Shown here: piece after piece, positions 54,301 to 63,419 of the stretch
Layout: each line of letters begins with the position of its first letter
How positions within the stretch are numbered: position 1 is the stretch's first letter
Origin: Epinephelus fuscoguttatus
Lineage: Eukaryota > Chordata > Actinopteri > Perciformes > Serranidae
Assembly (NCBI RefSeq): GCF_011397635.1
Contig: NC_064773.1
Span: 34,109,449 to 34,173,448 of the forward strand
Direction: 5' to 3'
Length of the DNA: 64,000 nucleotides
The notes under the pieces: model-generated
What the model was told of the DNA's origin: nothing
What the model saw: the letters and a program-made list of their open reading frames with translations, nothing else
The model's database searches: none
Program-made: the position numbers and the translations under genes

Positions 54301-57300
54301 AGTGTCATGAGAACTTGATCTCGCACAGACATTGTAAATGAATTATTGGCATACCCCAAAGCTGACACAAGAATGTTAAATGTTTCTAGGGATATACCAG
54401 TGTAGAGCAAAGCATCAGCATCATTTTGAAGCAGGAAGTAGCCAATCTCATCACACTGAGTCATCTTATCCTGCATGTCTTTTCTGCTGGCCGTCTGGCA
54501 ATAATCATGATCCTGTCGTGCAGGGTCCACCCACTGTGTATGGACCGAGTGCATCTTTGGTTCAGGGGGATGTGCAGGACTTGAGCTCCTGGTCTGGTCT
54601 GAGGCAGTTGAAGAGAAGTCAGGTGTACAGTCTGAAAAACACAAAAGTATGGCTAAGTTACACACTAGTAACATGTCAAAAACAGAGACACGCACATCCC
54701 AATGTCCATTAGGCTGGGTGCTGGATACATATGGAAGTCATAGATAAAACGAAAAAGCATTTTTTCGTTTTATATAAGTTACACACTAGGATAGTAACCA
54801 CTGTAGACAAGCAAGTATGACATGTCACATGTTAAACCCAGTAGAGGGCATTGCATTAAACATTTTACCTAAGTAAAAGTACAAAAGTATTGGCATCAAA
54901 ATAAACTGGTCTTGAAGTACCAAATGTAAAAATACTCATGCAGAATTGCCCATTTCATAATCATATCATTGGACTGTAATTAGTAATGCATAAATTTGTT
55001 CATAAATTTAATGGTGCAGCTGGTAAACGTGGGCTGAATTTCATTACTTTATATGCTGCTGGGTAGCTATAACAATACATCATAATTTACCAGTTAATGT
55101 ATGTTTTATATTGATAATTAAATCTGCAAGGTAACTAGTAACTAAAGCTGTAGTGGAGTAAAAAGTACAATGTTTTGCCTCTGAGATGTACTGTTAGTGA
55201 AGTGGAAATATAAAGTATAAAAAAAATGGAAATAATAAGTAAAAGTAACTCGAAATTGTACCTAAATACAATTGTAATTCATGCTGTTAATGTTACCATC
55301 CATTGGTTGAAGTTATAATTTCGTTTACCTGTTTGAGATAAACAGCTGTAACATAAGTGAATAATTTATAATAGTTTGTTTTACTTGTAAGTTCTCTGCT
55401 ACAGAACCACACACAATATATGTAAAACAGAAAATAACAATATATGTAAAACAAGAAATAACTTACCAGGTCCATATTGTTGTTGTTGTTGCTGCTGCCG
55501 AGCCGTTTCAGTTGCACGGCCACGGACTAGCTTACGCCTCTTCTTGGGCGGAGGTCGGTCGTAGCCCAGATAAAGCTCCGGATCGGGGTGCAGGTCCGTG
55601 GGCTTTTTATCGACGAAATGAAAAGAACAAACATAAACTTTCTTTGGAGGATATTTTCGTTTCAACGCCGCAAGCCAAGCTAGCCGGCGCTCCTCCTTGC
55701 TCGGCATGGTGTGTAAGGCGTAGGGCGCAGGACACGGACATGTCTTGCGAAGTTTCTGGTGTTCAAAACAGACGGTTTCTGACAAAATCTTGAGCTTTTT
55801 GGAGTTGTTGTGGCAGCCGACAACGGCGCAAGTTGAACCTGAACCCATGTCTCCAATAAAATACGAATTATGGTGCTTGTTTATCCATAGCTCAACCGTT
55901 GCTTTCGTGCTCGCGCGGCAGGCTGTGTGAGCAGTGGCGTTGAACCGGAAACAGGTTGCCGGATAGCGGAAGTAGTTGTCTGTCATGGCAGCGCCTATAG
56001 GCTTCTGGAGAAACTTGTGAATAAAGTGTGTCACATTAACTAGTGTGAGAATGCCATTTGGCCTAATCTTATACCTATTGTCTTTCCTTTAACAGAAAAA
56101 TATACAACTGTACGCCAAGTTTTTTGTCTTTCACCAAACTAAGACTAATGTTTTACGAGAGTTGCAAATAGCGCAGAATAGCTCAGTGCGCAGCAAATAT
56201 GTATGTGTGTGTGTGAGTGTGTGAGGACCAAAAAGTGTATTTTCGCAAAAAAACATAAAGTGAGGACATTTTTGGCTGGTCCTCGCTTTTTCAAAGGCCT
56301 GTTTGAGGGTTAAACTTAGTTTTAGAGTTAGAGTGAGGCATTTAAGCCCTGTTTCCACCAAACACTGTCAGTATGATACCTTTGGAACCAAAAGTAACCC
56401 TTCAGATATGGTACCTAGACCACGGCAAACAGTACTCTTTCGTGTGGGCGAGGTTATTGTCACACACTGCTCCATCCAGCACTCACTGTATTTCCTCCAT
56501 TGTCAGTCTGCACCTTGCTTATCATCCACAGAACAGGGTTACCCAAGAACAAAAAAGAACAGGCTATATTGAGAGTCTCTCTCCATAGGCTATTAAAAAA
56601 TAATGGGTTTGTGCATTTAGATCTTCTCAGGCAAGTGCAGGGGTTTAGTGTTGCTGGAGACCACAGAAACAACGCTCTGCAATGCTTTTTTTTTTTTTCT
56701 CTCTCTGAGTGAGATTTGGATATGTGCAGTTCACATATTTCAGTCAAAATTAATATGTATTTTTTAACACTAAAAGATCCTCTCATTACTAAAAGTGTAT
56801 GTAATCCAAGAGAGACAATAAAAACTAGTTAAAGTAATGGTCAAAGTTGTCACATGAAATTTAAGGTGCGCTGATGGATTCACGTTGTCACCTCATACAT
56901 TGAGTAACGGAACAAGTTAACATTCCACTTTATAAGCTGCCAGCAGAGGGCACAGTGAATTAAGCTTTTTCTGATTACAGCTGCTGCCAGAGCCAGGGAA
57001 ACATCCATTCATTTTATACTTACAGTTTACTAATATACTGTATATGAAGCTCTCTACAGTGTGAACAGTGGTTACAAAACCAGCCACAGCTCAGCAGACT
57101 GAAGATGTAAAGTAAATGTGAAGTACAGTTTCAGTTGTGTGCTTGTGGATTTACTTCAGAGTACCAACTGCAGCTCAGAAGAAAACAAAGTCTCCTCATG
57201 GTTCTGACCACGGTCTGGAGGTCAAAGCAGGAAAACTTAACACTAACGTTAGCTTAATTGTCCTGGTAACTCATCATAAAACACACCCCATTGAAATGCA

Positions 57301-60280
57301 ACAGAAACAAAATAAAACTCACCAAAACTGTGAGATGTTAGTCTTTTCAGTCATCTAGTCAGTAAGTCCACTCCTCTAACAATCACCAACTGTGTTTTGT
57401 TTGAATAAATCCATATGGAGTCTTAACGAATTGATTTAAGAACAGTTTGCTAACCAGCGGTCACAGTGAAATTTAATCAGTTTATTATTTTAATTAATTA
57501 CAAGTTGTAATTACAATTAATGGCTGAGTGTCTTTGCTCCTGGGGGTTTTGCTCAGGTGGTAACCCAGTCTTGCTTTCATGTTTCTTCCCTCTGGAATCA
57601 GTTCTTTGTGATGGAAGCATACAACAGTGATGGGAGTCCACTGACAGTTGATCAGCTCTGCGTTCAGCTGGAGAGGATCTGCAACTCCTCACTAGAGACC
57701 GACATGGAGCCTGTTGGAATCCTCACCACCCAGCATCGTGACAGCTGGAGCAAAACCTACAACAACCTCATCAAGGGTGAGAACAACTCTGTTATAATGC
57801 AAGTCAAACTGTAGAACTGCTGACCTAATGAGAACATGTGAAATAAACTTATTGTCTACATTCATGCATGCCTGGTATAGAAGAAGAAGAAGAAGAAGAA
57901 GAAGATACAATTTATTAACCTTAGAGGGGGAATTCATTTTTTTTTCACTCTGAGCTTGTTTCCACCTGGTATTGTCATGCATCTTTAGTGATCCCATCAC
58001 AAGTGAACAGTTTAAAGTCTGTCACCTGGTATTGGAATGTGTCTCCACATGCGTCTCAAAAGACTGCTTGTGATGGGATCTCACTTCCCCTCTTGATCTG
58101 CAAATAACCACTTGAATCATTTGCATTTGCAACAACCAACTGCATTATTGTTTTTAACAAGTTTTAACATTTGTTATGCTACATGTACACTTAGCGCCTT
58201 TTATTATCTAAAATGAGTAAAATAATAATTGTAGACCTGCAGTGTATTGATTAGCAGCCCCTCCTTGCCACGAGACAGTTAGGACTGCTGAAAAAAATAT
58301 CAATCTAGCATAATATTGAAATATTTGTCATGGCAATATTGTATACAGACATACCCTTAGCGACATTTGATGAGAGTCCACCCAGGCCACACACTCACAG
58401 TGAAAGGACTATCTGTTAGCATCACAAGGCTAATGTTATCTAATGATATTAACAGATTTAGCTTTAGCTTGTGCTAACCAGGCAGATGTTGAGCTGACCA
58501 TTTGTTTGTGTAACTGTACCAACAGAAAGCTTTGCAGTGGGGCATCAGATAGCAAGCACATCAGCTTAGTAGGTAGTCTTTGTGTGTGGCCCAGAACACA
58601 GTAGCATACACTAGGATTGCCAACTTTCACGCACCTGACCGTCTCACACTTTTAGGCTCTGTCTCACACTCTCACAACACCAAGGCAAACACTGTGACAG
58701 CAACAGAGTTGAACAATCTTGTAATGTAGTGAATGACTTTGACTGTAGAAGACAGCTGAGTATATGATTCCATGGCATTTCATCTCTAACTATTCTCTGA
58801 TTGAGACTGGACTGAAAAGCAACAGCAGGGACAAGCCGAACAGTTTATAATGAGCTTTAATACACCACTTCAATAAATACAGGGAGCGCCGTCTGGTGAA
58901 GCGAGAGAGAGTCAATGTTCAGTTTCAGAGCTCCCAGGGGAATAGGATCTGTCCGCACTTCTCTGCATGGAATGCTGAAGCAGCACACAGGGGAGATGCT
59001 AGCATCCACCAGGCGCACACACACAGCAGACAGTTCACTAGTGTGCAGTGGAAATGAGAGGGGGCAGGCGGAGATGTCAGAGTAGCTGAGGTTCCAAAAC
59101 CACAAGTACTTACTGAGAAAACAGTCTTTCCAATGCGATGCCAGCTGTGGACAGGAGAGAGCTTGACAGCAGTGATGACACGTGGATTCTGCAGGGCACA
59201 CACACAAAAGCAAAGTGTGCAGCCACACAACGAAGCAATCCACAAAGACTAAGTAGGAGAGTCAGGGACAGGCAGAGTCGATACCAAGTCCATCTTCGTC
59301 CAAGGACAGTCCTTCCACATTGATGTCTTCCATTGACAGGGAAGATGAGGCCTTAGAGAGAGAATCCTTGCCTTCCAGTGGTGAAACCTTTACATCAGAG
59401 GGCAAAGGCACGAGTCCGATGAACTTAGGAGCCAACTTCTTGGACCCCTCCACCTCCTTGGATGGAATTGTTCATATATATGGGGACACATTGCTCCATG
59501 TCTGTCCTTTCACCCAGCCTGCCCTTTGCTGTGCCTTTATTATTATTACCAGGGGCGGATTTAGTGATCTAGGGGCCTGGGACCCCCAGGCAAACTGCCC
59601 TGTTTTATTTTCAGCCTTTCTCTGAGAATGCTGGTAGGCTATTGGCAGTTGTAGGAAAAACAGGCCTAGTCAAAACCCTGCACAATTTACCTAAATTTAC
59701 TTCAAGTTTGTTCAAGATTTAATTTTTATATAATGCTGGATAATTTGAACTGAATTATTAATGAATCATATTTCAAAAGTAAAATCTGAGTGATTAAAAA
59801 TGAGTAAAAATCTGAATCTGCAACATAACCAGTAACATTTATCTGTCAGGTAGATGTAGTGGTAAAATATTTTCCTCTGAAGTTAAAGTGTACAGTTGCT
59901 TATTTTAAAGGGGGAGCATTAGGGGCCATCTTTGAGTTATTTTAAGGTACAATGAGTTACAGTGGTAACACAATTCAGTATTTTTCATATCTTAACATCA
60001 TCATGACAATTCTCCCATTTTATCACACAGCTCTCCCCTCCTTAAAGTGTTGCAGTCTGATTACATTATAACACAAAGTTTGCTCTGTGTGCATGTCCTT
60101 GCTGAGACCAACAAAGAGTCGGTGTTGGCTATCCAAAGCAGCATCTTTTCAGTGTGTCTGGATGGAGCGAGGCCCTCAGAGTCTAATGAGAAGTATCGCA
60201 GTAGTTCTTTTCGTCAGATGCTGCATGGAGGAGGCAGCCAGTGGAACAGTGGAAACCGCTGGTTTGACAAGGGGCTTCAG
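42718..60280 (+). CDS. crat: Carnitine O-acetyltransferase-like protein, copy B, 5' part of gene (5 exons seen)
   Basis: Exons are 42712-42984, 46674-46727, 47550-47700, 57602-57776 and 60104-60280; the rest lies beyond the right edge. Landmarks match human CRAT from its N-terminus: [101 protein letters not shown] and SGNRWFDK. Two defects were seen. The exon that should lie between 42984 and 46674 (the WW-containing segment) was not found, and the flanking exons are out of phase without it. The acceptor of the 60104 exon is lost in a 10-bp deletion relative to copy A. Each visible exon is otherwise free of stops. It could be a fresh pseudogene or an assembly artefact. Active-site residues of this copy lie outside the window. 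Confidence 0.88.
43000..44930. other. Intronic DNA of copy B, no exon recognised
   Basis: The second coding exon of the standard CRAT layout is expected in 42985-46673. I read this interval for an SxWW-type peptide between an AG and a GT and found none. A purine-rich tract with GAAAGAAAGGGACAGAAAG repeats is at 43300-43470. Confidence 0.4.
44760..44788. repeat. (CA)n microsatellite
   Basis: About 14 CA units in the first visible intron of copy B. Confidence 0.95.
44939..45511. mobile_element. 0.57-kb MITE with inverted ends AAGGGGCYGTACMCATGC
   Basis: The left end AAGGGGCTGTACACATGC and right end GCATGGGTACGGCCCCTT are inverted with few mismatches. An 83-codon frame at 45043-45294 has no recognised domain. 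The target duplication is not clear. Confidence 0.75.
45518..46250 (-). pseudogene. LINE remnant, reverse transcriptase C-terminal part, minus strand
   Basis: The frame at 45889-45518 reads [40 protein letters not shown] and [10 protein letters not shown]. This is the region after the catalytic domain in teleost LINEs of the CR1/Rex1 group. Upstream (46200-45900) a second frame reads VGNVTVFIT and [14 protein letters not shown], the decayed ADD box and KTKE block. Its 3' end abuts the neighbouring MITE. Confidence 0.75.
46674..46727 (+). CDS. crat-like copy B, short exon [17 protein letters not shown]
   Basis: The acceptor CTGTTCAG precedes 46674 and the donor GTGAGT follows 46727. It needs two bases from the preceding exon (entry phase 2) and leaves in phase 2. 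It matches FAAKLIEGVLDFKVMIDN of CRAT. Confidence 0.85.
47550..47700 (+). CDS. crat-like copy B, exon [12 protein letters not shown]
   Basis: The acceptor TTTTTCCAG precedes 47550 and the donor GTGAGG follows 47700. With AA from the previous exon it reads MIDNDALPAEY across the junction, as in MIDNETLPVEY of CRAT. It contains [20 protein letters not shown] and IAVVHNSQ. Confidence 0.92.
47705..49240. other. Intronic DNA of copy B without recognised gene
   Basis: I see no domain, RNA gene or clear transposon end here. A poly-A tract is at 48345-48356. Confidence 0.4.
49252..49500 (-). pseudogene. Myb/SANT-like domain fragment of Harbinger type
   Basis: The minus frame reads [40 protein letters not shown] and [17 protein letters not shown]. 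The pattern NFT..E...L...V......LFG....G.T...K...W.....AVNA matches the Myb/SANT-like partner proteins of Harbinger elements (also seen in NAIF1 and MSANTD proteins). The sequence upstream of GKKRLKLNF looks unrelated and no complete gene was found. Confidence 0.7.
49880..50510. mobile_element. Remnant related to the 38711-40170 transposon
   Basis: AACCCTGAGTTTCTCTC, ACTCAGAGTTG, CTCAGAGTTTTCCATTTCAGGGTTCATC and CCCTGACCC-like motifs recall the sub-terminal sequences of the element at 38711-40170. The GGGGTATTCCAG ends are missing. Confidence 0.5.
51317..51375. repeat. (TA)n microsatellite
   Basis: About 29 TA units inside the intron of the SWIM/YqaJ gene, followed by a LINE-like tail (51400-51510: CATACCCACAGCCATCAGAC...TTCTGGGATTAATAAAATAA). 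Confidence 0.95.
51551..51717. mobile_element. 167-bp hAT-type MITE
   Basis: The ends are inverted (CAGAGGTGGTAG and CTACCCACCTCTG). Flanking GTTCATAC (51543-51550) and GTTCATTC (51718-51725) are an 8-bp target duplication with one change. It is nested in the intron of the SWIM/YqaJ gene. Confidence 0.85.
52065..52905 (+). pseudogene. YqaJ-like nuclease domain of transposon accessory protein
   Basis: The frame from about 52065 reads [55 protein letters not shown] and [19 protein letters not shown], then E-x-K in LEIKCP, then the QVQ block are the metal-binding core of YqaJ/lambda-exonuclease-type nucleases. A single-base loss after VFVR (52785) shifts the C-terminus. The intended tail ([20 protein letters not shown]) continues in the next frame to a stop at 52905. 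Confidence 0.78.
53591..54631 (-). pseudogene. THAP/DDE_Tnp_4 transposase, catalytic exon with two frameshifts
   Basis: The exon begins after acceptor TTTTTCAG at 54632 and continues the THAP exon in phase (Asp across the junction). It has an HTH part ([36 protein letters not shown]), then the catalytic domain: TTCIVDCSE (first Asp), [11 protein letters not shown], a frameshift, [24 protein letters not shown] sequence with VMADRGF (second Asp), and [11 protein letters not shown] (Glu). The triad is present. Single-base indels near 54040 and 53955 break the frame between LDSRG and CSDKF. Confidence 0.8.
55467..55848 (-). CDS. THAP-domain exon of the transposase gene
   Basis: ATG at 55848 opens [20 protein letters not shown]. 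It is followed by [41 protein letters not shown] and [16 protein letters not shown]-x4-C at the start and CSFH later form the C2CH finger. A Gln run lies near the end (CAACAACAA at 55480-55497). Donor G|GTAAGT is at 55467/55466. A longer upstream frame to 56034 exists but is not THAP-like, so the Met at 55848 is preferred. Confidence 0.8.
56060..57590. other. Intronic DNA of copy B without recognised gene
   Basis: A GTGTGTGTGTGAGTGTGTGAGGACCAAAA patch (56205-56235) and a T run (56686-56699) are visible. No domain or RNA gene could be supported. Confidence 0.4.
57602..57776 (+). CDS. crat-like copy B, exon [14 protein letters not shown]
   Basis: The acceptor TGGAATCAG precedes 57602 and the donor GTGAGA follows 57776 (phase 1). 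It encodes [19 protein letters not shown] and [20 protein letters not shown], matching FFELDVYHSDGTPLTADQI and EPVGILTSNHRNSWAKAYNT of CRAT. The preceding intron is 9.9 kb and contains the SWIM/YqaJ-THAP transposon. Confidence 0.92.
57880..57905. repeat. (GAA)n microsatellite
   Basis: About eight GAA units in an intron of copy B. A small inverted pair (TGATCCCATCACAAG at 57989 and CTTGTGATGGGATCTCA at 58067) follows, likely a degraded MITE. Confidence 0.9.
58100..60040. other. Intronic DNA of copy B with decayed repeats
   Basis: A short minus-strand stretch at 59453-59410 reads [12 protein letters not shown], like the end of a Ty3/Gypsy integrase, but nothing else around it supports such an element. 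Otherwise nothing was recognised. Confidence 0.3.
60104..60280 (+). CDS. crat-like copy B, exon with damaged 5' splice acceptor
   Basis: The 59 codons from GAGACCAAC are free of stops and end at donor GTGATA. Copy A has GCTGTGTTTAGATGAGACC where copy B has GCTGAGACC. The 10 missing bases include the acceptor AG and the phase-1 bases. The remaining GCTGAG could act as an acceptor but would shift the frame. An in-frame alternative would be the AG at 60046-60047, which adds about 18 codons. Confidence 0.85.
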
Positions 60281-60955
60281 GTGATATTACAAATATTACA
60301 GCCATGTTTTAATACAGAATGCATTTCTCAATAGAATTGTTAACAAAACACTTCCTGACTTACAAAGTGTTAAAGCCTCTGGAAACCAAAATCCACAATA
60401 GCCTTCTCACTATGTAATTTAGGGTCTTATGTACATAATATTAAACATGTAAAAACAATTAGAAATCAGTTTCCATCCAAATTCGAAATATCTGTCTTTT
60501 AAGTTTTTGTACATTCTTAAAATTAGGCTTGATTTGGCCGTAGTTATCTCTGAGATTTATTATGCAATAAATGCCAAACCAATATAAATCATCCATCAGT
60601 TGTCTCATCCTGCCGCCCAGTGGCTGTGCAACAACACCTTTCTGCTCCAGTTAAATCTGCCTCTTTGAGTCTGAGCCAACAAACAGCTTTCTAGTCTCTC
60701 CCGCTTTGAGGGTCTGTGTGTGTGTCAGAGTAAAGACATATTTAATCTATTAAGACTGGATGTGTTTGAATGAAAAAGGCTATTATCAGAAAAATGGAGC
60801 AGATTTTTGTTTCCACTGAAAACGTATCTCAATGAAGAAAGACAAAGTGCTAGCCTTCCGGTTTCATTCATCTCAGCTAACATTGCATGTAAAAGTTATG
60901 CTAACTATTCTACGAAGTAACATTAATATGAATCACAAAACATTTTGAAACTTAC

Positions 60956-61068
60956 CATTCAGTGACCACCTGAAAGGAATCATTTTCAGCTGGCAGGGCT
61001 TCTGCTTCATCCTCTGAATCATCAGAGGGCTCAAACATATATGGCTGGATTAAATTTGTGGCAGCCAT
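60956..61068 (-). pseudogene. Short 5' exon of an unidentified transposon gene
   Basis: ATG at 61068 opens MAATNLIQPYMFEPSDDSED and ends FQVVTEW before donor GTAAGT at 60955. Acidic starts with QPYxFEP are common in multi-copy teleost transposon-derived proteins, but I cannot name the family. No second exon was seen. Confidence 0.5.
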
Positions 61069-61164
61069 TGCTGAGCCAGGGAGATGTCAATCAAAACGAG
61101 GGCGCTATCAATCAGAGCGTTATCTGCCACGCCCACTCTGTCCTGGCAAGTGGTCTCAACAGTA

Positions 61165-62205
61165 GGGGTGTAACGGTACACAAAAATCTCGGTTCGGTAC
61201 ATACCTCGGTACACAAGTCACAGTTCGTTTTTTTTTCGGTACAGTAATGAAAAAAATAGACAACTATTAAATATCTTTTACTTATTGGTAACCTTATTAA
61301 AACATACCACCACAGCAGTTAACTCTTTTTACACAATTTCTGAATGAAACAAATATATATAAAATCCTGCTTTTTCACATTGTTTGAATGAAAATAGAAA
61401 TATAATAGTGAAAAATAAAATCCTGCTGTTTTTTTAACACATTTTTTGAATGAAAAATATAAATATACATTTCTGCAGTTTTACTCAATTAAAATAAAAA
61501 GTATAGTGCAGCTGGTCAGCTTTAAAGCCTGCTCAGATTCAGTTTTACTAGGAACTTACTTAGCTTTCCCACTTTGTTAAAATGCAGTAAACAAAACATG
61601 CTTATATCTAAAGTGCAGCTTAAACAATTTTACTCAACTCCAGTGGCGTTGGTTATTTCTTTAGCGCGATGGTCTTTCTTTTTAAACGATGACGATATCG
61701 TAGTTTGCACCAGATTGCTTTTTCTAGTCGTGCCAGTTAAACTCGGGTGGTGTAGCTTTAGATGCGTTAGCATGTTAGACGCGTTTCCAAGTACATACCC
61801 GGCCGCTGTTCTGCAGTGTCGGCACACTGCTTTTGTCTTGTCAACTTGTTTATTTCCATCTTCGTATTTTACCCTGAAACCAAAGTGTTTCCGAACGGAG
61901 GACTTAAGGTTTGTGGGCGGGTCTTCAGGTTCGTCAGGCTCACTTGCCATGTTGTCAAAATGTGAGAATGCGCTGCACAAAGAGAAAGCGGAGATTTACG
62001 GGACTTGGTCCATCACTCAATTATGTCTGTCGGGGAACTAGATATTTTAAATGGTTCGGCTCGCAAAAACGGAATTAAAATAAAACAAAATTAAATAAAA
62101 TAATATCCTGCGCCCAATAATTCGGTACAGGGTCGTGCCGATCCGAAGTCGCATACCAAACGGTTCGACACAAATACATGTACCATTATGGCCCTACTAA
62201 ACTGC
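61165..62205 (-). mobile_element. hAT element with BED-finger transposase start
   Basis: The left end TAGGGGTGTAACGGTACAC and right end GTACCATTATGGCCCTA are inverted and mirror the ends of teleost hAT elements. Sub-terminal TCGGTTCGGTAC and GGTACAGTAATG lie inside the left end and CCGATCCGAAG inside the right. Only the BED exon of a transposase remains. No exact 8-bp target duplication was found. Confidence 0.7.
61630..61950 (-). pseudogene. BED zinc-finger N-terminus of hAT transposase (ZBED1-like)
   Basis: The Met at 61950 opens MASEPDEPEDPPTNLKSSVR. It is followed by KHFGFRVKYEDGNKQVDKTK and AVCRHCRTAAGYVLGNASNM, then LTHLKLHHP. VCRHC with HLKLHH is the C2H2-type BED finger. The frame ends at 61630 without a catalytic domain. 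Confidence 0.8.
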
Positions 62206-63419
62206 AAAATGAACTGTTTTTACACCAGGTTTTCAAATAGTTATGAATGACTCAGACTTTTGTGGATGATTAATGAGACACTCGACTTTGATATAATATA
62301 TGCATTTTTACTATTTCAAGCTGTGTTTCCAAAGGCTATAAAACCTGTTTTCACAAAGAACATCTCCAAAGCAAACAAATAATTACAAAATACAAAAATA
62401 AATACAAAAAAACACCACATTTGGTGTGTATGACCCTGAGGTGACCCTGAGCCCAGTGTTTGACCCAAAATTTAAAATAAACCATGCTCCAGTCGACACA
62501 AGAAAATTTACATTGAAGGAGGACAGCTCTGATCCCTACATCATTTGAAACCACAACCAGAGCAATTGGTGAATTAGAGTCTGCAGCTTTTGCCAGGGTG
62601 CTGGACAAAATAGCCTTGACCTGCGCTAAAACCTTATGACACTCAACTTTATAAATAACTTAATATCTGCTTCTGCAGATACAGATACAGACTTCACTGA
62701 CACTTTGAACAGGTTATAAGATTGAACTAATAAACTATCATTCAGTTTTTTGATATCTTTGGCAATTTTTATATTGTATGTTATCACAGGTTTATGCTGT
62801 TTTCAGACCTTTTCTGAGTTAATTATAGGTGTGTATGGCACTGCTTGGAGTAGGTGACGGAACTGAAGACATCCCCCACTCTAACACCCTTTTGCCTCTC
62901 TGTTTTTACAAAGAAAAAAAGTAACTTAAACTCCTGTAATGCTCGCAGTTTCTACTCTTCATACACAATTTATATATCAAAACGTAGATATTTTTGTCTT
63001 CTTTCAGTTGATATGCCCATTTAAGCACTAGGACAAATGACATGTCAACATCTTGAGCAGAGTATTGGGATGCTCAAAGTGAAGACATTTCAGCAATACA
63101 CCTCACAGTTTTTGAATTTGGATGTCTTTTCAAGTAGTACTTGTGTGTTGTCAGCAGATCAACTGAATATTCATGCCTGGATACAGATAGCAGATTTTGA
63201 TCAGCTGATTAGACCTCCATCACTTCTTGCCTGTTTCTGATTGGTGCATCACTTTATAGCTCTTTTTGAAACCACAACCTCTACTTTTTCAATTGTTAAC
63301 AGATTTAAACTTCCAAATGTTTCAGGTATAAAACTACCTTTGTCACACACACATACACACCCACACAAACAAATATTATGATTTGTTCAACTGTTTTCTA
63401 CTTCAATCTCTGCCTTTCT

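Larger units (their letters stand above)
50760..55990. mobile_element. Two-gene DNA transposon: SWIM/YqaJ gene and THAP/DDE transposase gene, converging
   Basis: A plus-strand gene (50844-52905) encodes a SWIM finger and YqaJ-type nuclease. A minus-strand gene (55848-53591) encodes a THAP finger and a DDE_Tnp_4 transposase. Near the ends are inverted ACTTCCGGTTGAACG (50773) and GCGTTGAACCGGAAACAGG (55939), which may be terminal repeats. I recall that ISL2EU-type eukaryotic transposons pair a transposase with a YqaJ nuclease, and this element may belong there. Both genes carry frameshifts. It lies in the 9.9-kb intron of crat copy B. Confidence 0.7.

Noticed and set aside
59262..59453. Minus frame with [10 protein letters not shown] resembling Gypsy integrase
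   Set aside because: Only about a dozen residues match; no integrase core, protease or LTR was found nearby.
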